Shown: piece after piece, positions 8,961 through 18,200 of the stretch
How the letters are laid out: each line of letters starts with the position of its first letter
Position numbering within the stretch: the stretch's first letter is position 1
Assembly: GCA_046160865.1 (NCBI GenBank)
Contig: JBJXHG010000051.1
Span: 1-64,000 of the forward strand
Source of the DNA: JBJXHG01 sp046160865
GTDB lineage: Bacteria > Planctomycetota > UBA1135 > GCA-002686595
Direction of reading: 5' to 3'
Length of the DNA: 64,000 nucleotides
Made by a program: the position numbers and the translations under genes
The notes under the pieces: generated by a model
Told to the model about the DNA's origin: nothing
What the model saw: the letters and a program-made list of their open reading frames with translations, nothing else
Database searches by the model: none

Positions 8961-10240
8961 TGGCGAGATTCCGAGGCAAGACACCGCTGCCCGACGGGGT
9001 CGAGGTCCCGCGCGAGCGGCAGCTCACGCTCGTCGAGCGCTTCGACTCGTTCGCGCGCCGCGTCGAGTCCGCCGATCCGTCGAAGCCCGCGATCGCGCTC
9101 TTCTGTGCCGTTATGGCGCTCTCGGCCCTCGGTCTCTTGATGCAGGCGAGCCACGCGGCGACGACGCTCTCCGCGGATCAATTCTGGGGCCAGTTCGGAT
9201 CGCAGGTGCGCTTCCGCATCGTCGCGATCGTGGCACTGCTCGTCGGCTTCCGCCTCGGACCGAGCGGATTGCGCCGCTTCATTCCGGCGCTGTGTGTGCT
9301 GAGCGCGCTCGCGCTGGTGCTCGTATTCGTGCCGCCGTTCGCGGATCCGAAGAACGGCGCGCACCGCTGGCTGCAGATCCCGGGTACGGGCTTCTCGTTC
9401 CAACCATCGGAGCTCGCGCGCATCGTCGTGATCCTGTGGGTCGCCGACCGCTGCATCCGTCTCGGGCCTGCCGTGCGCGACCTGCGACGAGGTGTCGTGC
9501 CGATGCTCGCATTCGCCTGCGTGTTCTTCGGCCTGATCCTCGTCGAGACGGATCTCGGCAGCGCGATGCTGTTCCTCGCGTGCGCGTTCGGAACGATGTG
9601 GGTCGGCGGCGCGCAGTCGATGCACGTCGCTGGGCCGGTCGTCGGGCTCGGCGGATCCGCGTTCCTCGTGCTCGTCACGTTCGTGTCGTACGTGCGGCAG
9701 CGCCTGCTCATGTGGTTCGGCGCGTCGCAGAACAACCAAGTCGACCGTACCGCGGATGCGATGGCGAGCGGCGACTTCTTCGGCGTCGGGCTCGGACAAG
9801 GGCTCTTCCGCAATGCGCGCGTGCCGTACCTCGAGACGGACTACGTGCTCGCGCTCGTCGGGGAAGAGCTGGGGCTGTTCGGCGTGTGGCTCGTGCTCGC
9901 GTTGCTCGTCGCATTCATCTGGTTCGGCTTGCGCTTCGTGCTCTCCATCCGTGATCGCTACAGCGCACTGTGCGCGTTCGGTCTCTTGCTTTCGGTTGCA
10001 TTGCAAGCGATGGTGCACGTGCAAGTCGTGACGGGGCTGGCGCCTCCCAAAGGCATGCCGCTGCCGTTCATTTCGCATGGCGGAACCGCACTCGTGGTTT
10101 CGTCGCTGGCGGTCGGAATCGCGCTCGGTGCTGCACGCTCGAGCGCCGCTTCCGCGCCCGCAATCGTTCCGTCGCAGCCGAGTGCCGGCGACGTTCCATC
10201 CGTCCTCCATCCGGAGCCGCGCGCGGCTCTCGAACCCTAG
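8960..10240 (+). CDS. ftsW: SEDS glycosyltransferase FtsW
   Basis: 426 residues with about ten membrane helices after a charged N-terminal tail of roughly 45 residues. SEDS signatures are visible: GAHRWLQIPGTGFSFQPSEL, LVETDLGSAMLF and the C-terminal GMPLPFISHGGTALV. The family polymerises lipid II into glycan strands with a cognate class B PBP. Assigned FtsW rather than RodA because it sits between mraY and murG in the division cluster with ftsI. ATG 8960 overlaps the mraY stop. Confidence 0.93.
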   Translation: MARFRGKTPLPDGVEVPRERQLTLVERFDSFARRVESADPSKPAIALFCAVMALSALGLLMQASHAATTLSADQFWGQFGSQVRFRIVAIVALLVGFRLGPSGLRRFIPALCVLSALALVLVFVPPFADPKNGAHRWLQIPGTGFSFQPSELARIVVILWVADRCIRLGPAVRDLRRGVVPMLAFACVFFGLILVETDLGSAMLFLACAFGTMWVGGAQSMHVAGPVVGLGGSAFLVLVTFVSYVRQRLLMWFGASQNNQVDRTADAMASGDFFGVGLGQGLFRNARVPYLETDYVLALVGEELGLFGVWLVLALLVAFIWFGLRFVLSIRDRYSALCAFGLLLSVALQAMVHVQVVTGLAPPKGMPLPFISHGGTALVVSSLAVGIALGAARSSAASAPAIVPSQPSAGDVPSVLHPEPRAALEP

Positions 10241-10266
10241 TCCTCCATCCCCGAGAACCTGATCCC

Positions 10267-11211
10267 ATGCAACAGATCGAACGCTACGGCGTCATCGCGC
10301 TCGTCTTCCTGCTGGTCACGATCGTGGCCGTTTCCTTTTGGGGCGACAGCAAGTCGCCGAGCTTCTGGTCGCGCTTGACCGGCAAATCCGCGGACACGAA
10401 AGTCGCGCAGCTCGACGCCGAGAAGCCGGCCGATGCGCCGCTGCACGTGTCGGAGCGTGCGCTCGCGGATCCGCTTCCGCTGAGCCCCGTGGTCGAAGCC
10501 ACGCCGGCGGACATGCTCGCCGGCGGTGTCGCTCCGGCTGCGACGAGCGACAGCATGCTCGCACCGCAGGGCGGCGCGAACATGCCGATGAGCACGCTGC
10601 CGAGCGGCGTCGGCACGCAAGCCTCGGAAGTGGCTCCGTACACGACTCACGTCCCGGCACCCGTCGTCGACGCGCCGATCTTCGCGAGCGGCGAGCCCCG
10701 CGTCGACGCGCCGAAGAAGGCCGCGGCGAACGCGACGTACACCGTGCAGAAGGGCGACAGCTTGGCGCGCATCGCCGCGCGCACGCTCGGTGACGAGCAG
10801 CGCTGGCCCGAGATCCAAGCTCTCAACGCGGGGCTCTCGCCGAAGAGCTTGCGTGTCGGCGCGAGGATCGTGCTCCCGGCCGACGCGAAGACGTCGACGG
10901 CCGCCGCGAAGTCGATGAAGGCCAGCGCGAACACCGCGCAGCCGGTTGCGAAGCAGAGCGACAAAGCCACGCCGCCCGCGAAGAAGAGCGGCCGCTCGTA
11001 CGTCGTGAAGAGTGGCGACAGCCTGCGCGCGATCGCGCGCCGCGAGCTCGGCGACGAGAACCGTTGGAACGAGATCGCCGCGCTGAACCCGAGCGTCGAT
11101 CCGAAGCGCCTCCTCGTCGGCAAGTCGCTGCGCCTTCCGTCCGGCTCGAACGCCCTCGTCGCCGCGAACGTCCCCGCGTCGACGCCGAGCAGCAAGCCGC
11201 GCGTGCGATGA
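10267..11211 (+). CDS. membrane-anchored double LysM protein
   Basis: 314 residues. A single hydrophobic segment (about 7-23) anchors the N-terminus; a long Ala/Pro-rich linker leads to two LysM domains at about residues 156-205 (TYTVQKGDSLARIAAR) and 243-292 (SYVVKSGDSLRAIARR), separated by a Lys/Ala/Thr linker. LysM binds N-acetylglucosamine-containing glycan, so the protein probably links the inner membrane to peptidoglycan. It is not a standard dcw gene, and its place between ftsW and murG suggests a septal or peptidoglycan-tethering role. It overlaps the next gene by ATGA. No hydrolase domain is seen. Confidence 0.85.
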   Translation: MQQIERYGVIALVFLLVTIVAVSFWGDSKSPSFWSRLTGKSADTKVAQLDAEKPADAPLHVSERALADPLPLSPVVEATPADMLAGGVAPAATSDSMLAPQGGANMPMSTLPSGVGTQASEVAPYTTHVPAPVVDAPIFASGEPRVDAPKKAAANATYTVQKGDSLARIAARTLGDEQRWPEIQALNAGLSPKSLRVGARIVLPADAKTSTAAAKSMKASANTAQPVAKQSDKATPPAKKSGRSYVVKSGDSLRAIARRELGDENRWNEIAALNPSVDPKRLLVGKSLRLPSGSNALVAANVPASTPSSKPRVR

Positions 11212-11453
11212 GCGAGACTCTGCGCAACACGCTGCTCCTCGGTTGTCTCTTGATCGTGGGGCTCGAAGCTCCGCGCGCCGCACTGCTCGTGCTCGAGGAC
11301 TTCGAAGGGCCGTATGCACCGCCGTCCGCCGCGCGCGCGGACGGCGTGCCGGACACGGCCGCGCGCATCGGCGCGTGGCTCTGGGCCGCGCCGCGTCTCG
11401 CGGCGGTGTCGTGCTTGCCGTGGACGCTCGGCAGGAGCCCGTTCCGTCCGTGA
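11208..11453 (+). CDS. small hydrophobic protein of unknown function
   Basis: 81 residues, not recognised. The ATG overlaps the LysM gene stop, and the stop forms a GTGA overlap with murG, so it is translationally embedded in the operon. The N-terminal 20 residues are hydrophobic (about 8-28) and the remainder is Ala/Pro/Arg-rich with a second weakly hydrophobic patch. It could be a lineage-specific divisome or murG-associated membrane peptide; coupling to both neighbours is the main reason to believe it is real. Confidence 0.6.
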   Translation: MSETLRNTLLLGCLLIVGLEAPRAALLVLEDFEGPYAPPSAARADGVPDTAARIGAWLWAAPRLAAVSCLPWTLGRSPFRP

Positions 11454-12697
11454 CGCGGCACGCCGCCACACTCTCGACCGAAGCGCGCGCACCCGTGCGT
11501 TCGCCCGCCAGTGCAGCCGCAGGCGATCTGCGGCTCGCGCTCGCGGGCGGCGGCACGGGCGGGCACATCGTGCCGGGCTTGCACTTGCTCGAGACGGCGC
11601 GTGCGTGCGGTCCGCGCATCGGCGATGTCGTGTGGTTCACGTCGGGGCGCGCGATCGAGGACCGTGTGCTCGAGCGCTTGGAAAGCGATGCCGCCGGGAA
11701 TGCGTTCGAGCGCGTGCGCTTCGCGCTCGAGCCGGCCGGCGGCGGTGCGCCAGCGAAAGGTGCGCTCGTCTGGCGCGCGCCGCGCGCGGTGTTCCTCGCG
11801 CGCGAAGCGCTCGTCCGCCACCGTTCGCAAGTGCTGCTCGGACTCGGCGGCTTCACGTCGCTGCCCGCCGTGATCGCGGCGCGCTCGCTGTCGATCCCGG
11901 TCGCGCTGCTCGAGATCAATGCCGTGCCCGGCAGTGCAACGCGCTGGTTGTCGCGCTTTGCGACGCGCGTCTATCACGCCTGGCGCGGCAGCGCGCGGGC
12001 GATGAACCCAAGCGGTGCACCGAGCGCGCAGCATCGGTGGATCGGCCCGCCGCTCGCGCCGGCATTTCGCGCCGGCGTCGTGCCCGATTCCGCGAGCGGC
12101 CGGGCGCGCGCCGCCGCCGCGCGCGCGCAGCTCGGGTTCGACGCATCGAAGCCGTTGCTCGTCGTGCTCGGCGGCAGCCAAGGCTCGAGCGCGCTCAACC
12201 GCTTCGTGCAGCAACACGGTCCAGCGCTCGTCGCGAGCGGCATTCAAGTGCTGCACCAGACCGGACCGGCGAAGGCGAGCGAAGCGTGCGCGCCGTTCAG
12301 CGGCTACCGCTCGGTCGCGTATGTCGACCCCGTGCTCACCGCGCTCTCGGCGGCCACGCTCGTGCTCACCCGCGGCGGAGCGTCGACCTTGGCCGAGATC
12401 GCCGCGCTGCGCCAGCCGTCGATCGTGGTGCCCTACCCGCACCACGCCGACCGACACCAAGAGAAGAACGCTCTGGAGCTCGAAGGCGGCACACGCATCG
12501 TCCAAGAGGAGCATCTCACGACCAAGCTCCGCGAGGAGATCGTCGCGTTGTGCGGCCCATCCGGCGCCGGTGAGCGCGAATCGATGTCGCGCGCGCTCTC
12601 CGCGGCTGTGCCGCTCGAGGGCGCGACGCGCTTGTGCACCGAGCTGTGCGAGCTCGCCGCTGCCGCCGCCGTGCGCGGCGCGGCCAGTCGCGCGTGA
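11450..12697 (+). CDS. murG: lipid II synthase MurG
   Basis: 415 residues from a GTG overlapping the upstream stop. An extra N-terminal tail of about 25 residues precedes the GT28 glycine loop GGGTGGHIVPGL starting at G33. The second half has the family's LVVLGGSQGSSALN and the UDP-GlcNAc-site run LTRGGASTLAEIAALRQPSI, followed by VPYPHHADRHQEKNA. MurG adds GlcNAc to lipid I to give lipid II at the inner membrane face. GTGA junction with murC. Confidence 0.96.
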   Translation: MTRHAATLSTEARAPVRSPASAAAGDLRLALAGGGTGGHIVPGLHLLETARACGPRIGDVVWFTSGRAIEDRVLERLESDAAGNAFERVRFALEPAGGGAPAKGALVWRAPRAVFLAREALVRHRSQVLLGLGGFTSLPAVIAARSLSIPVALLEINAVPGSATRWLSRFATRVYHAWRGSARAMNPSGAPSAQHRWIGPPLAPAFRAGVVPDSASGRARAAAARAQLGFDASKPLLVVLGGSQGSSALNRFVQQHGPALVASGIQVLHQTGPAKASEACAPFSGYRSVAYVDPVLTALSAATLVLTRGGASTLAEIAALRQPSIVVPYPHHADRHQEKNALELEGGTRIVQEEHLTTKLREEIVALCGPSGAGERESMSRALSAAVPLEGATRLCTELCELAAAAAVRGAASRA

Positions 12698-14313
12698 GTG
12701 CCGAACCGAATGGCCGCGACGCGCGTCCAACAACCCCAAGTCTTCCAATCTCTCCGCATCCACGACTCGAACGACTGCGCATGAAGCGTCTGCAATCCGA
12801 ACCTCACCCCGCGCCGGCCAAACCTGCGTGCGACTCGCGTCCTCTCCCTCCGCTCGTGAGCGCTCCCGCATCCGCGAGCATTCCAGAGCGCGTGCACTTG
12901 CTGGGCGCCGGCGGCGCGGGCGTCTCCGGTGCGGCGCTGTTGCTGGCCGCGCGCGGTCACGCGCTCAGCGGTCACGACCGCGCCGACGGGCGCTTCGTAC
13001 AGAGCCTGCGCGCGCTCGGTGTCAGCGTCGATCTCGGCCCGAGCGACGCGGCCGCGTTGCCGCCGGACGTCGAGCTCGTCGTGCGCTCCGCTGCGGTGCC
13101 GCTCGACGACGCGCAAGTCGTCGAAGCGAACCGGCGCGGCGTGCCGGTGCTCAAGTACAGCGACTTGCTCGGCCGCATCGCGCCGCCGCGGCGCACGCTC
13201 GCCGTCGCGGGCACGCACGGCAAGACGACGTCGTCGTGGATGGTGTATCACGCGCTGCGTGGCTTGGCGGAAGCCGCGGGTCGCGGCGCACCGGCGCCGA
13301 GCGCGCTCGTCGGCGGCGCGTGTCGCACCGTCGGCGCGAACGCAGTCGCGGGCGACGACGGCGGCTGGTTCGCGTGCGAAGCGTGCGAGTACGACCGCTC
13401 GTTCCTGCGCCTCGCGCCAGAAGGCGCGATCATCACGAACATCGAGCCCGATCACCTCGACTACTACGGCACGCTCGAAGCGATCGAGGAAGCGTTCGCG
13501 CGCTTCGTCGACAAGATCCATCCCGACGGCTTGCTCGTCGTCGGCAAGGACGTGCCCGATCGCGTCGTCGCCGCGAGCCCGTGCGCCGTGTGGCGCCTCG
13601 GCCGCGAGATCGAGATCGACTTGCGCGGCGAGAGCCACGGCTTCTTTCGCTTCCGGTTGCGCGGTCCGGGCTTCGCGACGCCCGAGGTGCACCTCAATGT
13701 GCCCGGCGCGTTCAACGTCGAGAACGCGGCGCTCGCGCTCGCGCTCTCGATCGGCCTCGTCGCGCGCAACTGGCATCTCGACGTCGAGCAAGCAGCCGCC
13801 GGTGCCGCGCGCGGTGTGCACCGCTACAAAGGCGCGGAGCGGCGCTTCGAGCCGTGGGGCACTTCCGGCGGAGTCGAAGTGATCCACGACTACGCGCACC
13901 ATCCGACGGAAGTGCGCGCGACGCTCGAAGCGGCGCGGCGTGCGCTGCCGGGGAAACCGATCCACGTGCTCTTCCAACCGCACCAGCACAGCCGCACCGC
14001 GCGCTTCCTCGACGACTTCGTCGAGAGCTTGCGCGGCGCCGACCGCGTGGTCGTCGCGGACGTCTACGGCGCACGCGTGCACATCGACGTGCGCGGCGCG
14101 GGCTCGGAAGAGCTCGTCGTGCGCTTGAAGCGCGCGGGTCTCGATGCCGCGCACGGCGGCACGCCCGCCGAAAGTGTGAAGAAGCTGTGCGAGCGCTTGC
14201 CGTCCGGCTCGGCGGCGTTGATCCTGGGCGCGGGTGACATCGATCTCGTCAAAGATGACCTCCTTGAAGAGCTGGCCGTGCGCGGCGCGGCCGCGCGCCG
14301 AGCTCGCGGATAG
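12694..14313 (+). CDS. murC: UDP-MurNAc-L-alanine ligase MurC
   Basis: 539 residues if the GTG overlapping the murG stop is used; an in-frame ATG at 12781 would give 510. GTG was chosen because GTGA coupling is the rule in this operon, but neither start has an obvious ribosome-binding site and the first 60 residues are unconserved-looking. Diagnostic features: LLGAGGAGVSG dinucleotide-like loop, ATP P-loop GTHGKTTSS from G173, EACEYDRSFL and NIEPDHLDYYG, and HDYAHHPTEVRATL in the C-terminal domain with the FQPHQHSRT block. It ligates L-Ala to UDP-MurNAc. Confidence 0.95.
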   Translation: MSAEPNGRDARPTTPSLPISPHPRLERLRMKRLQSEPHPAPAKPACDSRPLPPLVSAPASASIPERVHLLGAGGAGVSGAALLLAARGHALSGHDRADGRFVQSLRALGVSVDLGPSDAAALPPDVELVVRSAAVPLDDAQVVEANRRGVPVLKYSDLLGRIAPPRRTLAVAGTHGKTTSSWMVYHALRGLAEAAGRGAPAPSALVGGACRTVGANAVAGDDGGWFACEACEYDRSFLRLAPEGAIITNIEPDHLDYYGTLEAIEEAFARFVDKIHPDGLLVVGKDVPDRVVAASPCAVWRLGREIEIDLRGESHGFFRFRLRGPGFATPEVHLNVPGAFNVENAALALALSIGLVARNWHLDVEQAAAGAARGVHRYKGAERRFEPWGTSGGVEVIHDYAHHPTEVRATLEAARRALPGKPIHVLFQPHQHSRTARFLDDFVESLRGADRVVVADVYGARVHIDVRGAGSEELVVRLKRAGLDAAHGGTPAESVKKLCERLPSGSAALILGAGDIDLVKDDLLEELAVRGAAARRARG

Positions 14314-15268
14314 AACCACGATGCACGTGGGCGGAGCAGTCGAATGGCTGCTCGAGCCCGCGTCGCCGCAAGAGCTCGCGGCCGCGATCGCGGCCGCGCG
14401 CGCGGAAGGCTACGTGCCGCGCATCCTCGGCGGCGGCGCGAACTTGATCGTCGACGACGGTGTTTTGCCGGGCGTCGTGATCACGACCGACCGCATGTCG
14501 CGCCTGTTCCGTCCGAGTGACCATGTCACCGCGGACGACGCGCTGCAGCACGGCAACGACGAGCTTTCCGCGCGTTTGATTCCGCTGCCGCGCGAAGTCG
14601 GTCTGCGCTTCGTCGCGTGGGCCGGTGTCACGCTGCCGAAGCTCGTGCGTTCCGCGGCGCAGATGGGTTGGAAGGGCGTCGAGTGTCTCGCGGGCGTGCC
14701 CGGCAACGTCGGCGGTGGCGTCGCGATGAACGCCGGCGGTCGCTACGGCGAGATGTGGGACGTCGTCGAGCGCCTGCTCGTCGTCGATCGCGACGGACGC
14801 CTCGTCGAGCTCGCGCGCGAGCAATTCCAGCCGACGTATCGCGATGCGCATCTGCGCGAGCTGGTGGTCGCGAGCGCCGTCCTGCGCTTCCAACTCGACA
14901 CGCCCGCCGACGTGCAAGCGCGCGGGCGGCAGTACTTGCTCGAGAAGAACGCCGTGCAGCCGGTGACCGAGTGGTCGGCCGGCTGCGTGTTCAAGAATCC
15001 GCCCAAGGAGAAGAGCGACGGGCTCTCGGCCGGCCAGCTCGTCGAGCGCGCGGGCGGCAAGGGCCGTGTGCGTGGCGACGCGATCGTCTCGCCGCGGCAC
15101 GGCAACTTCATCGTGAACCGCGGGCGCGCGAGCGCGACCGATGTGCTCGCGCTGATCGACGACGTGCACGCGCTCGTGCTCGAGAAGTCGGGCATCGATC
15201 TCGAGCGCGAGGTGAAGGTGATACGGCGTCAGTCACTCACTTCACTGGAGGGTGAAGTGGTGAAGTAG
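14255..15268 (+). CDS. murB: UDP-N-acetylenolpyruvoylglucosamine reductase MurB
   Basis: 337 residues from ATG 14255; a GTG at 14234 is possible. The start lies 59 bases inside murC, because the conserved FAD-domain opening (ADRTTMHVGGAVEWLLEP) begins soon after. Further blocks: ILGGGANLIVDDG, GVPGNVGGGVAMNAGGRYGE, GCVFKNPP (substrate/FAD face) and HGNFIVN. MurB reduces enolpyruvyl-UDP-GlcNAc to UDP-MurNAc with NADPH. It is the last gene of the operon; its 3' end overlaps the convergent kinase gene by 32 bases. Confidence 0.95.
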   Translation: MTSLKSWPCAARPRAELADRTTMHVGGAVEWLLEPASPQELAAAIAAARAEGYVPRILGGGANLIVDDGVLPGVVITTDRMSRLFRPSDHVTADDALQHGNDELSARLIPLPREVGLRFVAWAGVTLPKLVRSAAQMGWKGVECLAGVPGNVGGGVAMNAGGRYGEMWDVVERLLVVDRDGRLVELAREQFQPTYRDAHLRELVVASAVLRFQLDTPADVQARGRQYLLEKNAVQPVTEWSAGCVFKNPPKEKSDGLSAGQLVERAGGKGRVRGDAIVSPRHGNFIVNRGRASATDVLALIDDVHALVLEKSGIDLEREVKVIRRQSLTSLEGEVVK

Positions 15269-18200
15269 CAAGCTGTGATGCCCTGGCGGGGCGCAGGCCG
15301 AGGGCGCTGTTCTGGAACTCGGGCGTGTAGTTGAAGCGGATCGCCGAGCGCGCGCTCGAAGCGGCGTTGAAGAAGCCGCCGCCGCGGTTCACGCGGTTCT
15401 GGGCGCCCTCAGTGGGTACTACAGGATCGCGCTGCTGCACATCGGAGTAGTTGTCGAACCCGTCACGGCACCACTCCCAAACGTTGCCGTGCACTTCGTG
15501 CAAACCAAAGGCGTTCGCCGGGAAGCTTCCCACCGCGGCGTGCACCGCCCACCCGTCCTCCAACTCCGGCCAGTCCTTGATCTCCTGCCATGTCGCTCCT
15601 GCCCGCGCCGCGCTCTGATCCGCCAGATTCACGTTGCCACGCAAGCTCTCGCGATCCACTCCTGTCCACCAAGGACTGTCCGTCCCTCCTCGACAGCCGT
15701 TCTCCCACTGTGCCTCGCTCGGTAACGACAGGCCCAGCCTTGTCATCACCTCCACGCACTGCGTCCAAGTCACTTGCTCCACCGGGTGCAGCAAGTCGTG
15801 ACGATGACCGGCGAGGTCAGTGCTCGGTCCGTACTGGCTCGGATTGCGACTCACGAAGCGCAACCACTGGCCCTGCGTCATCTCGTACTTCGACAGGAAA
15901 TAGGGAGACAGCGTCACGTCGTGCACCGGTGACTCGGTGGAATCCGCCTGCGGGTCGTAGTTCGGTCCTGTCGGATCCGTGCTCTGCGCGCCCATCGCGA
16001 ACGTCCCACCCGGGATCAGCACGAACACAAGACCCATCGACTCGCTCAACACGAGCTTGCCGTCCGCACCACGCAAAGCAGGCTCGCCCGTCTGCAAGTG
16101 CGCGAACTCCCACAGTCCCGACTCCGGATCCGCGCCAATCGGCAACAGACCAAGCTGCGGCGCCAGTTTCAGCCCACCGTACTTGGGGGATGAAGCAATC
16201 GCACCGATCGCTTCGTCCCAGCGCGTGCGCGCGTCAGGACCGCTCACACTTCGCTCGTCGATCGACGCCGCGAACTCAAGTCGCTTCGCAACGCCCCAAC
16301 CGCGCTCCGCAGAGATCCCGCGCATCAGGCCCTGCTGATCGTCGCCGAACGCACTCAGCGCAGCCACCAGCTTCTCCATCTGCGCGTGCCACCAACGATC
16401 GTCGTCGTCAGCGAAACGCCAATTGCGGCGCTTCGACACTTCCGCTTCCAGCGCCGACACGTCCTGCGTCAACGAGTCACGTTCCTTGACCCGCTCGGCC
16501 CGCCCGTCGCCCTGCCAACGCTTCACCGCCGACTCGAGCTTCGCCACGTAGCCCTCGTACTCTGGCTTCTTCGCGGACTCGACCTCGTCTAGCGCCCGTC
16601 GCCCCTCCGCCAATGCCTCGTCGAATCGACCTAAGCGAAACAGAGCCCAAGCCAACGTGTCGCGATTCGCCGTGCGCTCTGTGTCGCTCGAAAGTGCGAC
16701 GGCTCGCCGTGCGAGGAGCAGCGCCTTCACCTCCGACCCGTACACAGGCTTCTCCGGATCCACCAGCGTCCACGCCAAACCGTTCAATGCGTTCGCGTCG
16801 GCAGCTTGGGCGGAGACGAAGTTCGGAGTGTCGGTCGAGAGCTCCGCCTCGACACTCGACTCCGAAGGCCATGCCGCTTCGCCGAGCATGCGCGACAGCC
16901 ACAAGTGCTGCGCAGCCTTCTGCTCCAGCTCGGCCAGGCGCGGATGGCTCTGTCTTTCAGCGTCCCGCTCCTCGTCGGTTTGCGGCAACGCACGCTGCTC
17001 GATCCCGACCAACGACTCACGAAACTCCGCGATCTTCGCCACCAGCGTCTCCGCCTTCGCCATCCACGCCCGATAGCGCTCCACCAACGCCGGCTCCGCT
17101 GGCCACAACGCGTCCGCCTCCGCGGTCAAGTCGTCCAACGTCTGAAACGCCGACAGTCGCAGCACGTTCGACTTCTCGCGCTTGGCAAGAGCTTCCTGCT
17201 CCTTCGCGGTCTGCTCGTTCGACTTGGCGATTCGCGCTTGCTCGGCCGTCTCGTCGGCGCGCCTCGATGCGAGCGCCGCGCTTTCGTCGGCGCGCGCTGC
17301 GTTTTGATCGGCCCGCGCCTTGAAGATCAGGCTGGTCGTCAATCCACCAGCGAGCAGCACAATTACGCCCGCGAGCGACGCCGCCAGCGGCTTGTTGCGC
17401 TGCACCCACTTCTTCGTCTCCGCCCAAGCGCCGGCTTCGTACGCGCCGACCACGCGGTGCTCCAAGTACGCGCGCAGGTCTTCCGCCAGCGCCAGCGTGT
17501 CGGCGTAGCGCTTCGACGCCTCGCGCGCCATCGCCTTCTCGACGATCGCAACGAGCTCGGCCGGCACTTCGCCGCGGATGTCGTGCAAGCGCTTCGGCGC
17601 CCCTTCGAGCACCGATTGCAGCACCGTGCGATTGCTGACCCGCACGCCCGCCGGGATGTACGGCGCGCGCCGCCCGAGCAACTGGTAGAGCAGCGCGCCC
17701 ATCGAATACACGTCCGAGCGCGGACCGAGCTTCTCGATCTCGCCGCGCGCTTGCTCGGGCGACATGTACGCCGGCGTGCCCATCACGTCGCCGTCCATCG
17801 TCACGATGGGGGAATCGGAGAGCTCCTCGCGCTCGTCGCGCCGCTCGGTCTTCACCGAAGCGAGCGAGCTCTCGAACTCCGGCGCGATGCGGATGTCGTG
17901 GCGGTCCTTCTGGCCCAGCACGCGCGCCAGGCCCCAGTCCATCACGTACACCTCGCCGAAGTTGCCCACCATGATGTTCGCGGGCTTCAGGTCGCGGTGG
18001 ATCACGCCCTTCTTGTGCGCGTAGGCCATCGCTTCGCACGCGCGCAAGATCACCGAGAGAGCGCGCGTCTCGTTCCAGCCTTCTTTCGACTCGAACACGA
18101 GATCGAAGACGTGCTTCAAGTCGCGCCCCTTCACGAGCTTCATCGTGAAGTACACGCGGCCCTCGCTGTCGAGACCCAGCTCGTGCACCGGCACGATGCC

